Assembly (NCBI GenBank): GCA_963773635.1
Contig: CAVZBW010000005.1
Location: 124,001 to 188,000, forward strand
DNA: 64,000 nucleotides
DNA from: CAVZBW01 sp963773635
GTDB taxonomy: Bacteria; Actinomycetota; Acidimicrobiia; Acidimicrobiales; RAAP-2
Direction: 5' to 3'
In this document: positions 6,972-16,094 of the stretch, in pieces
How positions within the stretch are numbered: the stretch's first letter is position 1
Layout: the number at the start of each line of letters is the position of its first letter
The notes under the pieces: generated by a model
The model's input: only the letters and a program-made list of their open reading frames with translations
Databases searched by the model: none
What the model was told of the DNA's origin: nothing
Made by a program: the position numbers and the translations under genes

Positions 6972-7841
6972 ATGTTTGACGGGCGCTGGCGCAACGCGGT
7001 CGACCGCAAGACGAGTCCCATCGGGCAGCGCCTGCGTAGCGTCGGCATCACCGCCGACGTCCTGACAGTCACCGGCCTCGCCCTCTCCGTGGCCACCGCC
7101 TTTGCCGTCGGCTCGGGCCACCTGCACTGGGGGATCATCCTGCTCGCCCTGACCGGGTTTGCCGACCTGCTGGACGGCCCCGTGGCCAAGGCGAGCGGCA
7201 CGGCCTCGGTCCGAGGGGCCTTTTTCGACTCCGTGGTCGACCGCGTGAGCGACGCCATCGTGATGGGTGGCGTGGCCTGGTACCTGGTCTCGGTGCACGA
7301 GGGCCACCTGGTCCTCCTGCCCCTGGCGGTGCTCGGCGCGAGCTCGCTCATCTCCTACGAGCGGGCCAAGGCCGAGGCGCTCGGCCTCTCGGCGAAGGGA
7401 GGCCTGATGGAGCGGGCCGAGCGGATGATCCTGCTCGGCGTCGGCTTCCTCGCCCCCTGGCTCCTCGTGCCGATCCTCTGGCTGCTGCTCGGCCTCACGA
7501 TGCTCACCGCCGCCGGACGCTTCGTCAGGGTCTGGAGCGTGGCCGAGGGTCCCGCCCGCCCGACCGCAGGTGCACATCGCCTCGCCCGCGCCGATCGAGC
7601 CTGGCAGCAGGGCCGCGTGGAGTCCCGGTGGCGCGCCTGGCGGCAGGGTCTCGCCCCGGGTGCCGGGCAGCGTCGGAGCAACCGGCAGCCGGTGGGCCGG
7701 TGGAGGGCCCGGCGGCAGGAGACGCTGGCCAGCCGGAGCGGGCGCACCAGGCGGGCGCGGGGCACCCAGCGAGTGTTCCGGTCCGGCCCGGCGACGGGCC
7801 CGGCGACGCGCGGCCAGCGCAGCCGCGATCGCGACCGCTGA
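6972..7841 (+). CDS. pgsA: CDP-alcohol phosphatidyltransferase, probable phosphatidylinositol phosphate synthase
   Basis: Joins CDP-diacylglycerol to an alcohol phosphate in the membrane. The family signature is visible as DLLDGPVAKASG...RGAFFDSVVDRVSD, with Lys in place of the usual Arg in the AR pair. Several hydrophobic helices span about residues 30-190. The neighbours (acyltransferase, PimA-type mannosyltransferase) match the mycobacterial pgsA1-patA-pimA order, so inositol-1-phosphate is the likely acceptor. The last 90 or so residues form an Arg-rich, low-complexity tail not normal for this family. The start chosen matches family length at the N-terminus; an in-frame ATG at 6864 has the better ribosome site and would add 36 residues. 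Confidence 0.8.
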   Translation: MFDGRWRNAVDRKTSPIGQRLRSVGITADVLTVTGLALSVATAFAVGSGHLHWGIILLALTGFADLLDGPVAKASGTASVRGAFFDSVVDRVSDAIVMGGVAWYLVSVHEGHLVLLPLAVLGASSLISYERAKAEALGLSAKGGLMERAERMILLGVGFLAPWLLVPILWLLLGLTMLTAAGRFVRVWSVAEGPARPTAGAHRLARADRAWQQGRVESRWRAWRQGLAPGAGQRRSNRQPVGRWRARRQETLASRSGRTRRARGTQRVFRSGPATGPATRGQRSRDRDR

Positions 7842-7864
7842 AGCTCCCGACCGCAAGCCCGCCC

Positions 7865-8851
7865 GTGTCCCAGCTTCGGCCTCGCCTCCGCAGCCTTGCG
7901 AGCTATGCCGCCTACCGCGGCCTCGGCGAGGGGTTGGCCAGGGTTCCCGAGGGGCTGGGCAACGCGGTCACGGCGGCCGTGACCCAGGTCCTCTCGCAGT
8001 CCAAGCGCCAGGATCGGCAGCTGGCCGAGCTCCACCTGGAGAGGGTCCTCGCCAGCACGTCGCCGGTCGTGACCCCGGACCCGGCGGTCGTGCGGCGGTG
8101 GGCTCGACGGTCCTTCCGGGCCTACGGTCGGTACTGGGCCGAGGGGGGGCGGCTGCCCACGACGCCCGAGAGCGAGGTGCGGAGCCGGATGATCGTCGAG
8201 CGCGGCCTCGAGCATCTGGCGGCGGGAATGGCGACCGGAAGGGGGGTGGTGATGGCCCTGCCCCACGTCGGCAGCTGGGAGTGGGGCGGATCCTTCCTGG
8301 CCTCCGAGGGTTTTCCCATGACCAGCGTCGCCGAACGCGTCGAGCCCGAGCAGCTCTTCGACTGGTTCGTCGACCAACGAGAGGCGATGGGGCTGCGGAT
8401 CGTGCCCCTCGACCGCGATGCCAGCGGCGTGGTGCTGAGCACGCTGCGCTCAGGTGGGCTGGTCGGCCTCCTGTGCGACCGGGACATCGAGGGCAGCGGC
8501 GTGGAGGTCGAGTTCTTTGGCGAGCGCACGACCCTCCCGGCCGGGCCCGCGACCCTGGCCCTGCGGACGGGTGCGACCCTGCTCACCGCGGTCGTCTACA
8601 GCGGACCCGGCCCGTTTCATACCGGCGTCGTGTCGGCCCCCCTCGATACGCAGCGGCGAGGGGGGCTCCGGGAGGACGTGACGCGCCTCACCCAGGAGAT
8701 CGCGGGCCACTTCGAGGACTACATCCGGCGAGCACCCGAGCAGTGGCACCTGTTCCAGCCGAATTGGCCGAGCGAGTACCAGGGCTTGGCCGGCACGGGT
8801 CCTCTGGGTTCCCGGCTCTCGTCGGGACGGACCCGGGCTGCGCTCTCCTGA
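7865..8851 (+). CDS. Lysophospholipid acyltransferase, PatA/HtrB-like
   Basis: A 328-aa membrane-associated acyltransferase of the LpxL/HtrB superfamily. The catalytic HX4(D/E) motif appears as ALPHVGSWEWGG, and the later CDRDIEGSGVEVEFFG and LPAGPATLALRTGA segments are typical. By position between pgsA and a PimA-like gene it most likely acylates the mannose of phosphatidylinositol mannosides, as mycobacterial PatA does. The chosen GTG gives the family-like start VSQLRPRLRSLASYAAYR; the longer frame upstream is low complexity. The stop TGA shares one base with the next ATG, indicating translational coupling. Confidence 0.8.
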   Translation: MSQLRPRLRSLASYAAYRGLGEGLARVPEGLGNAVTAAVTQVLSQSKRQDRQLAELHLERVLASTSPVVTPDPAVVRRWARRSFRAYGRYWAEGGRLPTTPESEVRSRMIVERGLEHLAAGMATGRGVVMALPHVGSWEWGGSFLASEGFPMTSVAERVEPEQLFDWFVDQREAMGLRIVPLDRDASGVVLSTLRSGGLVGLLCDRDIEGSGVEVEFFGERTTLPAGPATLALRTGATLLTAVVYSGPGPFHTGVVSAPLDTQRRGGLREDVTRLTQEIAGHFEDYIRRAPEQWHLFQPNWPSEYQGLAGTGPLGSRLSSGRTRAALS

Positions 8852-10038
8852 TGAGGGTCGCCATGGTCTGCCCCTACAGCCTGAGCCGGCCCGGGGGCGT
8901 ACAGGGCCAGGCGCTGGGGCTTGCGGCCGCCCTGCGACGCCGGGGCCACGGCGTCTGGGTGCTGGCACCCGCCTCCGGAGGACGAGGGGCCCGGCTCGAG
9001 GACGGCCCGGCGGGGACCACCGCCGACGTCGCGGACTCGGGCGGCACGGTGATCGTCGGGCGATCGGTGGCGATGCCCGCCAACGGGTCGGTCGCGCCGG
9101 TGGCGCTGTGGCCCGGAGCGGCTCGGCGGGCGCGCCACAAGGCCCTCGACGCCAAGGTCGACCTCGTCCACCTGCACGAGCCCTTCGCCCCGACGCTCGG
9201 GTACGGGTTCTTGGTCCGGCCCGTGCTTCCGATGGTGGCGACCTTCCATCGCTCGGGGCTCCACGTCGGCTACCGGATGCTCGCCCCCCTCACTCGCCGG
9301 CTGGGCTCGCGCATCTCGGTGCGCTGCGCCGTCTCGGAGGCCGCGTTGGCGACCGCCGGGCACGTGGTCGGCGGTCCCTTCGAGCAGTTGTTCAACGGGG
9401 TCGACCTGGCCGCGCTGGCTGCCGCCGGCGAGTCCACGGTGGAGGGGGATGCCGCCGGTGCCGAGCCCGGTGTGACCGGCGTCCCACCCGGATCCGTGTC
9501 GCTGCTCTTTCTCGGTCGGCACGAGCCGCGCAAGGGTCTGCTCGTCCTGCTCGAGGCCTTTCAACGGGCGCGCGAGGATGCCAACGCGGTCTTGTGGATC
9601 GCGGGGGACGGTCCGATGACGGGGGAGCTGCGCCGTCGCTTTCCTGCGAGCCCACGGCACGTCTGGCTCGGCGTCCTGCCCGAAGAGGAGAAGGTCCGGC
9701 GGCTCCGGGCGGCCGACGTCCTGTGTGCGCCGGCTCTCGGTGGCGAGTCCTTTGGGATGGTGCTCGTCGAGGGCATGGCGGCGCGCACCCCGGTGGTCGC
9801 CTCCGACATCTCCGGCTACCGGGAGGCCGCCGGGGGCCACGCCGAGCTGGTCGAGCCCGGTGACGTCTCGTCCTGGGCCGACGCCATCGTCCGTCTCGCG
9901 GGCGAGGTCCGCTCCGGCACCGGGAGGGCCTCCCGAGAGGCGCTCGACCAAGGGGCGGCGCACGCCTCGGGCTGGTCGATGGACCGGCTCGCGGCGTGCT
10001 ACGAGGAGCGCTACGAGCGCGCCCTGGGTGCCCGGTAA
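8851..10038 (+). CDS. pimA: GT4 glycosyltransferase, PimA-like phosphatidylinositol mannosyltransferase
   Basis: A 395-aa GT-B glycosyltransferase. The N-terminal half starts MRVAMVCPYSLSRPGGVQGQ, the glycine-rich opening of PimA-type enzymes that use GDP-mannose. The C-terminal half carries FLGRHEPRKGLLVLLEAF and the acidic EX7E-like region in ALGGESFGMVLVEGMAA. PimA adds the first mannose to phosphatidylinositol on the cytoplasmic face. The ATG overlaps the stop of the acyltransferase gene, and the trio reproduces the mycobacterial PIM cluster. A GT4 enzyme with another acceptor cannot be excluded by sequence alone. Confidence 0.8.
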   Translation: MRVAMVCPYSLSRPGGVQGQALGLAAALRRRGHGVWVLAPASGGRGARLEDGPAGTTADVADSGGTVIVGRSVAMPANGSVAPVALWPGAARRARHKALDAKVDLVHLHEPFAPTLGYGFLVRPVLPMVATFHRSGLHVGYRMLAPLTRRLGSRISVRCAVSEAALATAGHVVGGPFEQLFNGVDLAALAAAGESTVEGDAAGAEPGVTGVPPGSVSLLFLGRHEPRKGLLVLLEAFQRAREDANAVLWIAGDGPMTGELRRRFPASPRHVWLGVLPEEEKVRRLRAADVLCAPALGGESFGMVLVEGMAARTPVVASDISGYREAAGGHAELVEPGDVSSWADAIVRLAGEVRSGTGRASREALDQGAAHASGWSMDRLAACYEERYERALGAR

Positions 10039-10050
10039 CCTCGTCGGGCA

Positions 10051-11202
10051 ATGGGTGGCAGCGGATCAGGAGCGAATCGCCGGCATCGCGGACGGAGGCC
10101 GGCGGGTGGGTCCTCGTCGGGGTCCTCACGCGGGTCCAAGCCGGGTGGGTCCTCGTCCGGGTCGGCCGGCGGGTCCGCCAGGCGCCGCCCGAGCGACGGC
10201 CCGGGCGGCTCAGCGGGTGGTCAGCGATCGGGCTCTCCGGCAAGGTCGCGAGGCCCCGACCGGCGGCGGAGCCACGGGGCTGGTCGAGGTCCCGCGGCAG
10301 ATGCGCGGAAGGGCGGCGAGGGTCGGGGGCCGGGTACCGGCTCGGCATCCGCTGCCGTCGGTGAGGCGGCCTCCGTCGGTGCCACGGGAAGTGGCGTGCG
10401 CCACCAGGCGGCCCTCGACGAACGGGTCGCCGCGAGGCACAACCGGCGCCGGGCGCAGCTGATCGGAGGGGCGGCCGGGGTCGTGCCCGGCGCGATCTTG
10501 GGCCTCGTGCTCGGTTTGGCCCTCGGCATCGTGGCGGGCGTCGTCGCCGCCGTGGTGGTGACGGTGGTGGTGATGGTGGCGGTGTGGCGCTCCGCCACGC
10601 GGCTCGTGCTCCGGCGCATGGGCGCGAGGCCGGCACCCCCCGGGACGTTCCCACGCCTCGACAACGTGGTCGAGGGACTCTGTGCCACCTTCGGCCTGCG
10701 TGTCCCCGCCCTTGCGGTGCTCGACGATCCCGTGCCCAACAGCGCCGCCGTCGGGGTCCGTCCCGCCGCCGCCACGCTGGTGGTGACGAGCGGTCTCGTG
10801 GAGCACCTGGGGCTCGTCGAGCTCGAGGCGGTCGTGGCCCACGAGCTCGCTCACCTCAAGCGCGACGACGTCGTCGTGTTGACGATGGCCGCGGCGGTCG
10901 TCGGGCCGGTCTGCCGGCTGACCGGCAGCGACCGGTGGATGACCCGCGCCGTCGGCGCGGGTCGCGAGTACGTCGCCGACGACATCGCGGTGACGGTGGT
11001 GCGGTACCCGCCCGGATTGCAGCGGGCGCTCGAGGCGATGCAGAGCGCGCCCCCGCCCGAGGCGGGGTCCTTGTTCGCCGCCTCGCACCTGCACGCGCTC
11101 CGTCACTTCTTCGTCGATCCCGACGTCGGGCGCCGGGACCGAGACGTGTGCGCGCAACTCGACGCCACGGCCGTCCGGGCGGCCGTCCTCGCCGAGCGCT
11201 GA
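10051..11202 (+). CDS. M48-family zinc metalloprotease
   Basis: A 383-aa product. About 115 residues at the N-terminus are Gly/Ser/Arg-rich and probably disordered. A long hydrophobic region follows (about 138-178, two membrane passes), then the protease domain with HELAH at residues 264-268 and the third zinc ligand probably in REYVADD. M48 proteases such as HtpX act in membrane-protein quality control. The gene begins 12 bases after the mannosyltransferase stop and may belong to the same transcript. The low-complexity N-terminus could reflect a start chosen too far upstream, but no clear internal start is better. Confidence 0.75.
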   Translation: MGGSGSGANRRHRGRRPAGGSSSGSSRGSKPGGSSSGSAGGSARRRPSDGPGGSAGGQRSGSPARSRGPDRRRSHGAGRGPAADARKGGEGRGPGTGSASAAVGEAASVGATGSGVRHQAALDERVAARHNRRRAQLIGGAAGVVPGAILGLVLGLALGIVAGVVAAVVVTVVVMVAVWRSATRLVLRRMGARPAPPGTFPRLDNVVEGLCATFGLRVPALAVLDDPVPNSAAVGVRPAAATLVVTSGLVEHLGLVELEAVVAHELAHLKRDDVVVLTMAAAVVGPVCRLTGSDRWMTRAVGAGREYVADDIAVTVVRYPPGLQRALEAMQSAPPPEAGSLFAASHLHALRHFFVDPDVGRRDRDVCAQLDATAVRAAVLAER

Positions 11203-11249
11203 CGCCCTGGGGGTCCCTCGTAACGGGGCCCGCCATGCCCCCCGGTAGG

Positions 11250-12155
11250 ATGGACGTCATGGCGGACATCGGCGACCAGCGGGTGACGGGCACGTTCACC
11301 GTGAAGCGGGGCCTGGCCGACATGCTGCGCGGCGGGGTCATCATGGACGTGGTCACGGCCGAGCACGCCAAGATCGCCGAGGACGCCGGGGCCGTCTCGG
11401 TGATGGCCCTGGAGCGTGTCCCCGCCGACATCCGGCGGGACGGCGGTGTGGCCCGAATGAGCGATCCGGCCCTCATCTCGGCGATCCAGGACGCCGTGAC
11501 CATCCCGGTCATGGCCAAGGCCCGTATCGGGCACTTCGCCGAGGCGCAGGTGCTCCAGGCCCTCGGGGTGGACTACATCGACGAGAGCGAAGTCCTGACG
11601 CCGGCGGACGAGGCTCACCACATCGACAAGTGGGCGTTCTCCGTGCCCTTCGTCTGCGGGGCAACCAACCTCGGAGAGGCCTTGCGGCGCATCTCCGAGG
11701 GTGCGGCCATGATCCGCTCCAAGGGCGAGGCCGGCACGGGCAACATCGTCGAGGCCGTGCGGCACCTGCGATCGATCATGGGCGACATCCGGCGCATCGG
11801 CGTCGCAGATTCCGCGGAGCTCTACGAGTGGGCCAAGCGGTTGCAGGCGCCGGTCGGGCTGGTGCAGGAGATCGCCGCCGCCGGCGAGCTGCCCGTCCCC
11901 CTCTTTTGCGCCGGCGGCATCGCCACACCGGCCGACGCCGCGCTCGTCATGCAGCTGGGTGCGCAGGCGGTCTTTGTCGGGTCGGGGATCTTCAAGAGCG
12001 AGGATCCGGCACGCCGTGCCCGCGCCATCGTGGAGGCCACGACGCACTACCTGGATGCCGAGCACGTGGCCAAGGTCAGCAGAGGCCTCGGTGAGCCCAT
12101 GCGCGGCCACGAGCTCTCCGCCCTGGGCGAGCGGCTCGCCGATCGGGGTTGGTGA
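11250..12155 (+). CDS. pdxS: Pyridoxal 5'-phosphate synthase lyase subunit
   Basis: Forms PLP from ribose-5-phosphate, glyceraldehyde-3-phosphate and ammonia delivered by PdxT. The 301-aa barrel is highly conserved: VKRGLADMLRGGVIMDVV, the active-site Lys in VMAKARIGHF (K90 here) and RSKGEAGTGNIVEAVRHLR. The start is ATG 11250, with ATG 11259 (MADIGDQ) equally possible. Its TGA stop lies inside the GTGA that starts pdxT, so the two subunits are translationally coupled, as expected for a 1:1 complex. Confidence 0.95.
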   Translation: MDVMADIGDQRVTGTFTVKRGLADMLRGGVIMDVVTAEHAKIAEDAGAVSVMALERVPADIRRDGGVARMSDPALISAIQDAVTIPVMAKARIGHFAEAQVLQALGVDYIDESEVLTPADEAHHIDKWAFSVPFVCGATNLGEALRRISEGAAMIRSKGEAGTGNIVEAVRHLRSIMGDIRRIGVADSAELYEWAKRLQAPVGLVQEIAAAGELPVPLFCAGGIATPADAALVMQLGAQAVFVGSGIFKSEDPARRARAIVEATTHYLDAEHVAKVSRGLGEPMRGHELSALGERLADRGW

Positions 12156-12916
12156 CCCGGGTCCCGCGGGCCCTCGCGGGCCCCTCGAGCTCCACCATCG
12201 GGGTCCTCGGGCTGCAGGGAGACGTTCGAGAGCACCTGGCAGCCCTCGAAGAGCTCGGTGCCTCGGGCCGGGTCGTGCGGCGCGCCTCGGACCTGGCCGG
12301 CCTCGACGGCCTGATCATGCCCGGCGGGGAGTCGACCACGCTGTCGCTCCTGCTGCGCAGCTCCGGCGTCCTCGAGCCGCTCCGGGACAAGCTGGCCGGG
12401 GGGATGGCGACCCTCGGCACCTGTGCGGGCCTGGTGCTCCTGGCCTCCGACGTGCTGGACGGTCGTCCCGACCAAGTGCACCTCGACGCCATCGATTGCA
12501 CGGTGCGCCGCAATGCCTACGGGCGCCAGGCGCAGTCCTTCGAGACCACGCTCGACGCGACGAGAATCGACGAGCTGTTGTCGACGCATCCGGCCGGCGG
12601 CGAAGCAGGGCGCGCCGGTGGGAGGAGCGGGCGCCTCCCGGCGGTGTTCATCCGCGCCCCGGTGATCGAGCGGGTCGGTCCGGGTGTGGAGGTTCTGGCC
12701 GAGGCGCCGTCGGGCCCCTCGGAGGAGGAGGCGTCCGTACCCGCGGTGGCCCGGCAGGGCAACGTCCTGGTGGCGTCCTTCCATCCGGAGCTCACGCGGG
12801 ATCGTCGTGTGCACCGGCTGTTGGTGGCCATGGTCCGTGGCGAGCTCCCCGCTCCCGAGGCAGACGGGCCCGTCGGGGTCGCCGGCGAGCCGGTGACCGC
12901 CAGGACCGCCCGGTAG
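12152..12916 (+). CDS. pdxT: Pyridoxal 5'-phosphate synthase glutaminase subunit
   Basis: A 254-aa class I glutaminase that hydrolyses glutamine and channels ammonia to PdxS. It contains GVLGLQGDVREHL at the start, MPGGESTTL, the nucleophile Cys91 in GTCAGLVLLA, and a late FHPELT with the catalytic His and Glu. It is longer than most PdxT (about 190-200) because of a 13-residue N-terminal lead, an insertion around EAGRAGGRSGRLP and a C-terminal tail. The GTG start overlaps the pdxS stop by four bases. Confidence 0.92.
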   Translation: MTRVPRALAGPSSSTIGVLGLQGDVREHLAALEELGASGRVVRRASDLAGLDGLIMPGGESTTLSLLLRSSGVLEPLRDKLAGGMATLGTCAGLVLLASDVLDGRPDQVHLDAIDCTVRRNAYGRQAQSFETTLDATRIDELLSTHPAGGEAGRAGGRSGRLPAVFIRAPVIERVGPGVEVLAEAPSGPSEEEASVPAVARQGNVLVASFHPELTRDRRVHRLLVAMVRGELPAPEADGPVGVAGEPVTARTAR

Positions 12917-12985
12917 CATCGGATATCCAGGGCCCGGGCGTCGGAGGGCGCCCGCACGGTCCGAGAGAGCAATAGGAGCACGAGT

Positions 12986-13735
12986 ATGTCCGGGCACTCC
13001 AAGTGGGCGACCACCAAGTACCGCAAGGGCGCGCAGGACAAGGCGCGAGGCAAGCTCTTTGCGAAGCTGATCCGCCAGATCGAGGTGGCGGCGCGCGAGG
13101 GTGGGAGCGACCTCAGCTCCAACTCCACGCTGCGCACCATGTACAGCAAGGCGCGTGACGCCTCCGTGCCGTCGGACACGATCGAGCGGGCCATCAAGCG
13201 GGGCACGGGCGAGCTCGAAGGGGTCCGCTACGAGGCGGTGACCTATGAGGGGTACGCGCCCGGCGGCGTGGCCGTCATCGTCGAGTGCCTCACCGACAAC
13301 CGCAATCGCACGGGTGCCGAGGTCCGCAACATCTTCAACCGGAGCGGTGGCTCCACCGCGGAGCCCGGCGCCGTGAGTTGGCAGTTCGCCCGCAAGGGGG
13401 CCATCTCCCTGGCCCACGACGTCGACGAGGACCGGGTCATGGAATTGGCGACCGAGGCGGGAGCCGAGGACCTGGCCGACGAGGGAGTGCGGTGGCTCGT
13501 GACGACGGCTCCGGCGGATCTGGCGGCCGTGCGCGGGGCCCTGGAGGCCGCCGGGCTCCAGGTCGAGTCCTCGGACCTGACGTTGGTGCCGACGAGCACC
13601 GTCCCCGTGCAGGACGAGGCGGAGGCCAAGCGGGTCGTCCGGCTGCTCGAGGCGCTGGACGATCATGACGACGTCCAGGCGGTGCACGCCAACTACGACA
13701 TCCCCGACCCGGTGCTGGCCCAGCTGGCCGGCTGA
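12986..13735 (+). CDS. YebC/PmpR-family protein
   Basis: A 249-aa protein of the YebC/TACO1 family. It starts with the hallmark MSGHSKWATTKYRKGAQDKARGK and has RAIKRGTGELEG and YEGYAPGGVAVIVECLTDN. Family members act as DNA-binding regulators or, more recently described, as factors that help ribosomes through proline stretches. A clear aggag ribosome site precedes the ATG. In actinobacteria the gene typically sits between pdxT and ruvC, as here. Confidence 0.93.
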   Translation: MSGHSKWATTKYRKGAQDKARGKLFAKLIRQIEVAAREGGSDLSSNSTLRTMYSKARDASVPSDTIERAIKRGTGELEGVRYEAVTYEGYAPGGVAVIVECLTDNRNRTGAEVRNIFNRSGGSTAEPGAVSWQFARKGAISLAHDVDEDRVMELATEAGAEDLADEGVRWLVTTAPADLAAVRGALEAAGLQVESSDLTLVPTSTVPVQDEAEAKRVVRLLEALDDHDDVQAVHANYDIPDPVLAQLAG

Positions 13736-13857
13736 TCCGCCCCGACCGCCGGCAACGGCGGCCGCAGCCTTGGGCCTGCGTTCGGCCCGGCGAAGCGTGG
13801 CCGCACGGAGCGGACGGTCCCCGTCCGGGACGGGGGGTGCGCGCTACAGTCGAACGC

Positions 13858-14427
13858 ATGTTCGTTCTCGGGGTCGACCCCGGGTTGTCGCGTTGTGGAT
13901 ACGGGCTCCTCGAGCGGGGGAGAGGGGCGAGGCACCGGGCGGTGTCCGCCGGGGTGATCGTGACCGACCCCTCTTGGCCACTTCCGGACCGGCTGCAGGT
14001 GGTCCACGAGGAGCTCCGGGCCCTGGTGCAGGAGTTCGAGCCGGACGTGATGGCCGTCGAGCGAGTGTTCTTCCAGGTCAACGCCCGGACGGCAATGTCC
14101 GTGGGCCAGGTCAGCGGCCTCGCGTTGGTTGCCGCCTCCGACGCCGGCTGTGAGGTCGTCCAGTACACCTCCAACGAGGTCAAGCAGGCCGTGGTCGGCT
14201 ACGGGTCGGCGACCAAGCGGCAGGTGCAACGCATGGTGGCGAGCTCGCTCTCGCTGCCGGCCCTGCCGCATCCGCCGGACGTTGCGGACGCCTTGGCGCT
14301 CGCGTTGTGCCATCTGGCCACCGTCCCGCTGCGGCGGGCCCTGGCGGCCACCTCGGCCCGGCAGTCTGCCGGCGCCGGGGGCGGTGCCAACGGAACCACG
14401 CAGAAGGGAAGGAGAGAAGCCCGATGA
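13858..14427 (+). CDS. ruvC: Holliday junction resolvase RuvC
   Basis: A 189-aa endonuclease that cuts four-way junctions. The RNase H-like fold shows GVDPGLSRCGYG (first catalytic Asp), VERVFFQVNARTAMSVGQ (Glu) and HPPDVADALALALCH (late Asp). A GTG 21 bases upstream is in frame, but the ATG gives the family start MFVLGVDPG. Its stop overlaps the ruvA ATG (ATGA). A short Ala/Gly-rich tail is poorly conserved. Confidence 0.95.
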   Translation: MFVLGVDPGLSRCGYGLLERGRGARHRAVSAGVIVTDPSWPLPDRLQVVHEELRALVQEFEPDVMAVERVFFQVNARTAMSVGQVSGLALVAASDAGCEVVQYTSNEVKQAVVGYGSATKRQVQRMVASSLSLPALPHPPDVADALALALCHLATVPLRRALAATSARQSAGAGGGANGTTQKGRREAR

Positions 14428-15011
14428 TCGGTTCGCTGCGGGGGGCCTTCTCCTCCCGGCTGTCGCCCAACGAGGTGCTGGTCGAGGTGGGTGGGGTGGG
14501 CTACCGCGTCATGGTCACGACGCCCACGTCGGCGCGTCTCGGGCCACTCGGGTGCGAGGTGTCGCTCGCCGTGCACACCCACGTCCGCGAGGACGCCCTG
14601 GTGCTCTACGGCTTCGAGCACGACGACGAGCGCCGTTGCTTCGAGGCGCTGCTCGGAGCCCACGGGGTGGGACCCTCCCTCGCCCTCACCATCCTCTCCG
14701 CCTTGTCGCCGGCCGTCCTGTCGGTTGCGGTCCTCGAGGAGGACGTCGCCACGTTGTGCACGGTCCCCGGGATCGGCCGCAAGACGGCCGCCCGGCTCGT
14801 CATCGACCTCAAGAGCCGCCTCGACCTCCCGGACCTCGCCGCCCCGCACCCGGAGGGTGGCGGGACCAGCGCGCGGGCGGAGGTGCGTGCGGCCCTCTCC
14901 GAGCTCGGCTACGGACCCGAGGAGATCCGGCAGGCGGTGGAGGGAACCGAGGCGGACGCCCCCGTGGAGGAGATGCTGCGACAGGCGCTGCGGGGGCTGG
15001 CGGCACGGTGA
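14424..15011 (+). CDS. ruvA: Holliday junction branch migration protein RuvA
   Basis: A 195-aa junction-binding protein. The OB-fold N-terminus starts MIGSLRGAF. It has helix-hairpin-helix segments (LLGAHGVGPSLALTIL and LCTVPGIGRKTAARLVIDLK) and a C-terminal RuvB-contact domain (ALSELGYGPEEIRQAV). A ribosome site (aaggagag) lies inside the end of ruvC. The stop overlaps the GTG of ruvB. Confidence 0.95.
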   Translation: MIGSLRGAFSSRLSPNEVLVEVGGVGYRVMVTTPTSARLGPLGCEVSLAVHTHVREDALVLYGFEHDDERRCFEALLGAHGVGPSLALTILSALSPAVLSVAVLEEDVATLCTVPGIGRKTAARLVIDLKSRLDLPDLAAPHPEGGGTSARAEVRAALSELGYGPEEIRQAVEGTEADAPVEEMLRQALRGLAAR

Positions 15012-16075
15012 CCCCGGAGGCGAGGCGAGAGACGCTGGAGCACCCCGATCTGGACGCGTCCGAGGACGCGCCCCGCACCCTCGACCCGATCATCGCCGGC
15101 GGTGAAGAGGTCGAGGAGGGCTCGCTGCGGCCTCGCTCGCTCTCGGAGTTTGTAGGACAGTCCGATCTGGTCGAGCATCTGGAGATCGTGCTCCAGGCGG
15201 CGCGGGGGCGAGGTCAACCCGTCGACCACCTGCTCTTTGCGGGACCGCCGGGCCTCGGAAAGACCTCTCTGGCGGTCATCGTGGCCGCGGAGATGGGGGT
15301 GGGGCTGCGGGTGACCTCCGGCCCGGCCCTCGCCCGGACGGGCGACCTCGCCGCGCTGTTGACGGACCTGCAGGAGGGGGACGTCCTCTTCATCGACGAG
15401 GTCCACCGGCTTCACCGGGCCGTCGAGGAGCTCCTCTACCCGGCCATGGAGGACGGCAAGCTGGACATCGTCATCGGTAAGGGCCCGACGGCGAGGTCGA
15501 TCCGTCTCGACCTGCCCCACTTCACGCTGGTCGGCGCGACGACGCGCACGGGGCTGGTGGCCGGACCGTTGCGCGACCGGTTCGGCTTCGTGGGTCGGCT
15601 CGACCTCTATGCGGTCGAGGAGCTGCAGGCCATCGTCGAGCGTTCGGCGAGGATCCTGGCCGTCCCGGTGCGGGCCCCGGGTCCGAGGCGCATCGCCGAG
15701 CGCTCGCGTGGGACGCCGCGCATCGCCAACCGCCTCTTGCGCAGGGTGCGCGATTTCGTCGAGGTCAAGCGCGACGGGGTCATCACGGGCGAGGCGGCGG
15801 CGGAGGCGCTGGGCGTCTTCGGCGTGGACGAGCTGGGGCTCGACAAGGTGGACCGCTCGATCCTCGACGCCCTCTGCCGGAGGTTCGCCGGCCAGCCGGT
15901 CGGCCTCACCACCCTCGCCCAGTGCGTGGGGGAGGAGCCCGACACCATCGAGGACGCCTACGAGCCGTATCTGCTCCAGCAGGGCCTCGTGCTGCGCACC
16001 CCCCGCGGCCGGGTGGCCACGGATCGCGCCTGGGCCCATCTCGGGGCGGTGCGCGACGAGCGCGGCCTGTTCTGA
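15008..16075 (+). CDS. ruvB: Holliday junction branch migration ATPase RuvB
   Basis: A 355-aa AAA+ motor. Walker A is GPPGLGKT (residues 79-86), Walker B is LFIDEVHRL, and sensor 1 is VGATTRTG. The C-terminal winged helix ends in RGRVATDRAWAHLG. An N-terminal stretch of about 30 residues precedes the RPRSLSEFVGQ motif. The GTG start overlaps the ruvA stop, so ruvC-ruvA-ruvB are coupled. Confidence 0.95.
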   Translation: MTPEARRETLEHPDLDASEDAPRTLDPIIAGGEEVEEGSLRPRSLSEFVGQSDLVEHLEIVLQAARGRGQPVDHLLFAGPPGLGKTSLAVIVAAEMGVGLRVTSGPALARTGDLAALLTDLQEGDVLFIDEVHRLHRAVEELLYPAMEDGKLDIVIGKGPTARSIRLDLPHFTLVGATTRTGLVAGPLRDRFGFVGRLDLYAVEELQAIVERSARILAVPVRAPGPRRIAERSRGTPRIANRLLRRVRDFVEVKRDGVITGEAAAEALGVFGVDELGLDKVDRSILDALCRRFAGQPVGLTTLAQCVGEEPDTIEDAYEPYLLQQGLVLRTPRGRVATDRAWAHLGAVRDERGLF

Positions 16076-16094
16076 CGGGGCCGCCCGCTCGGGA

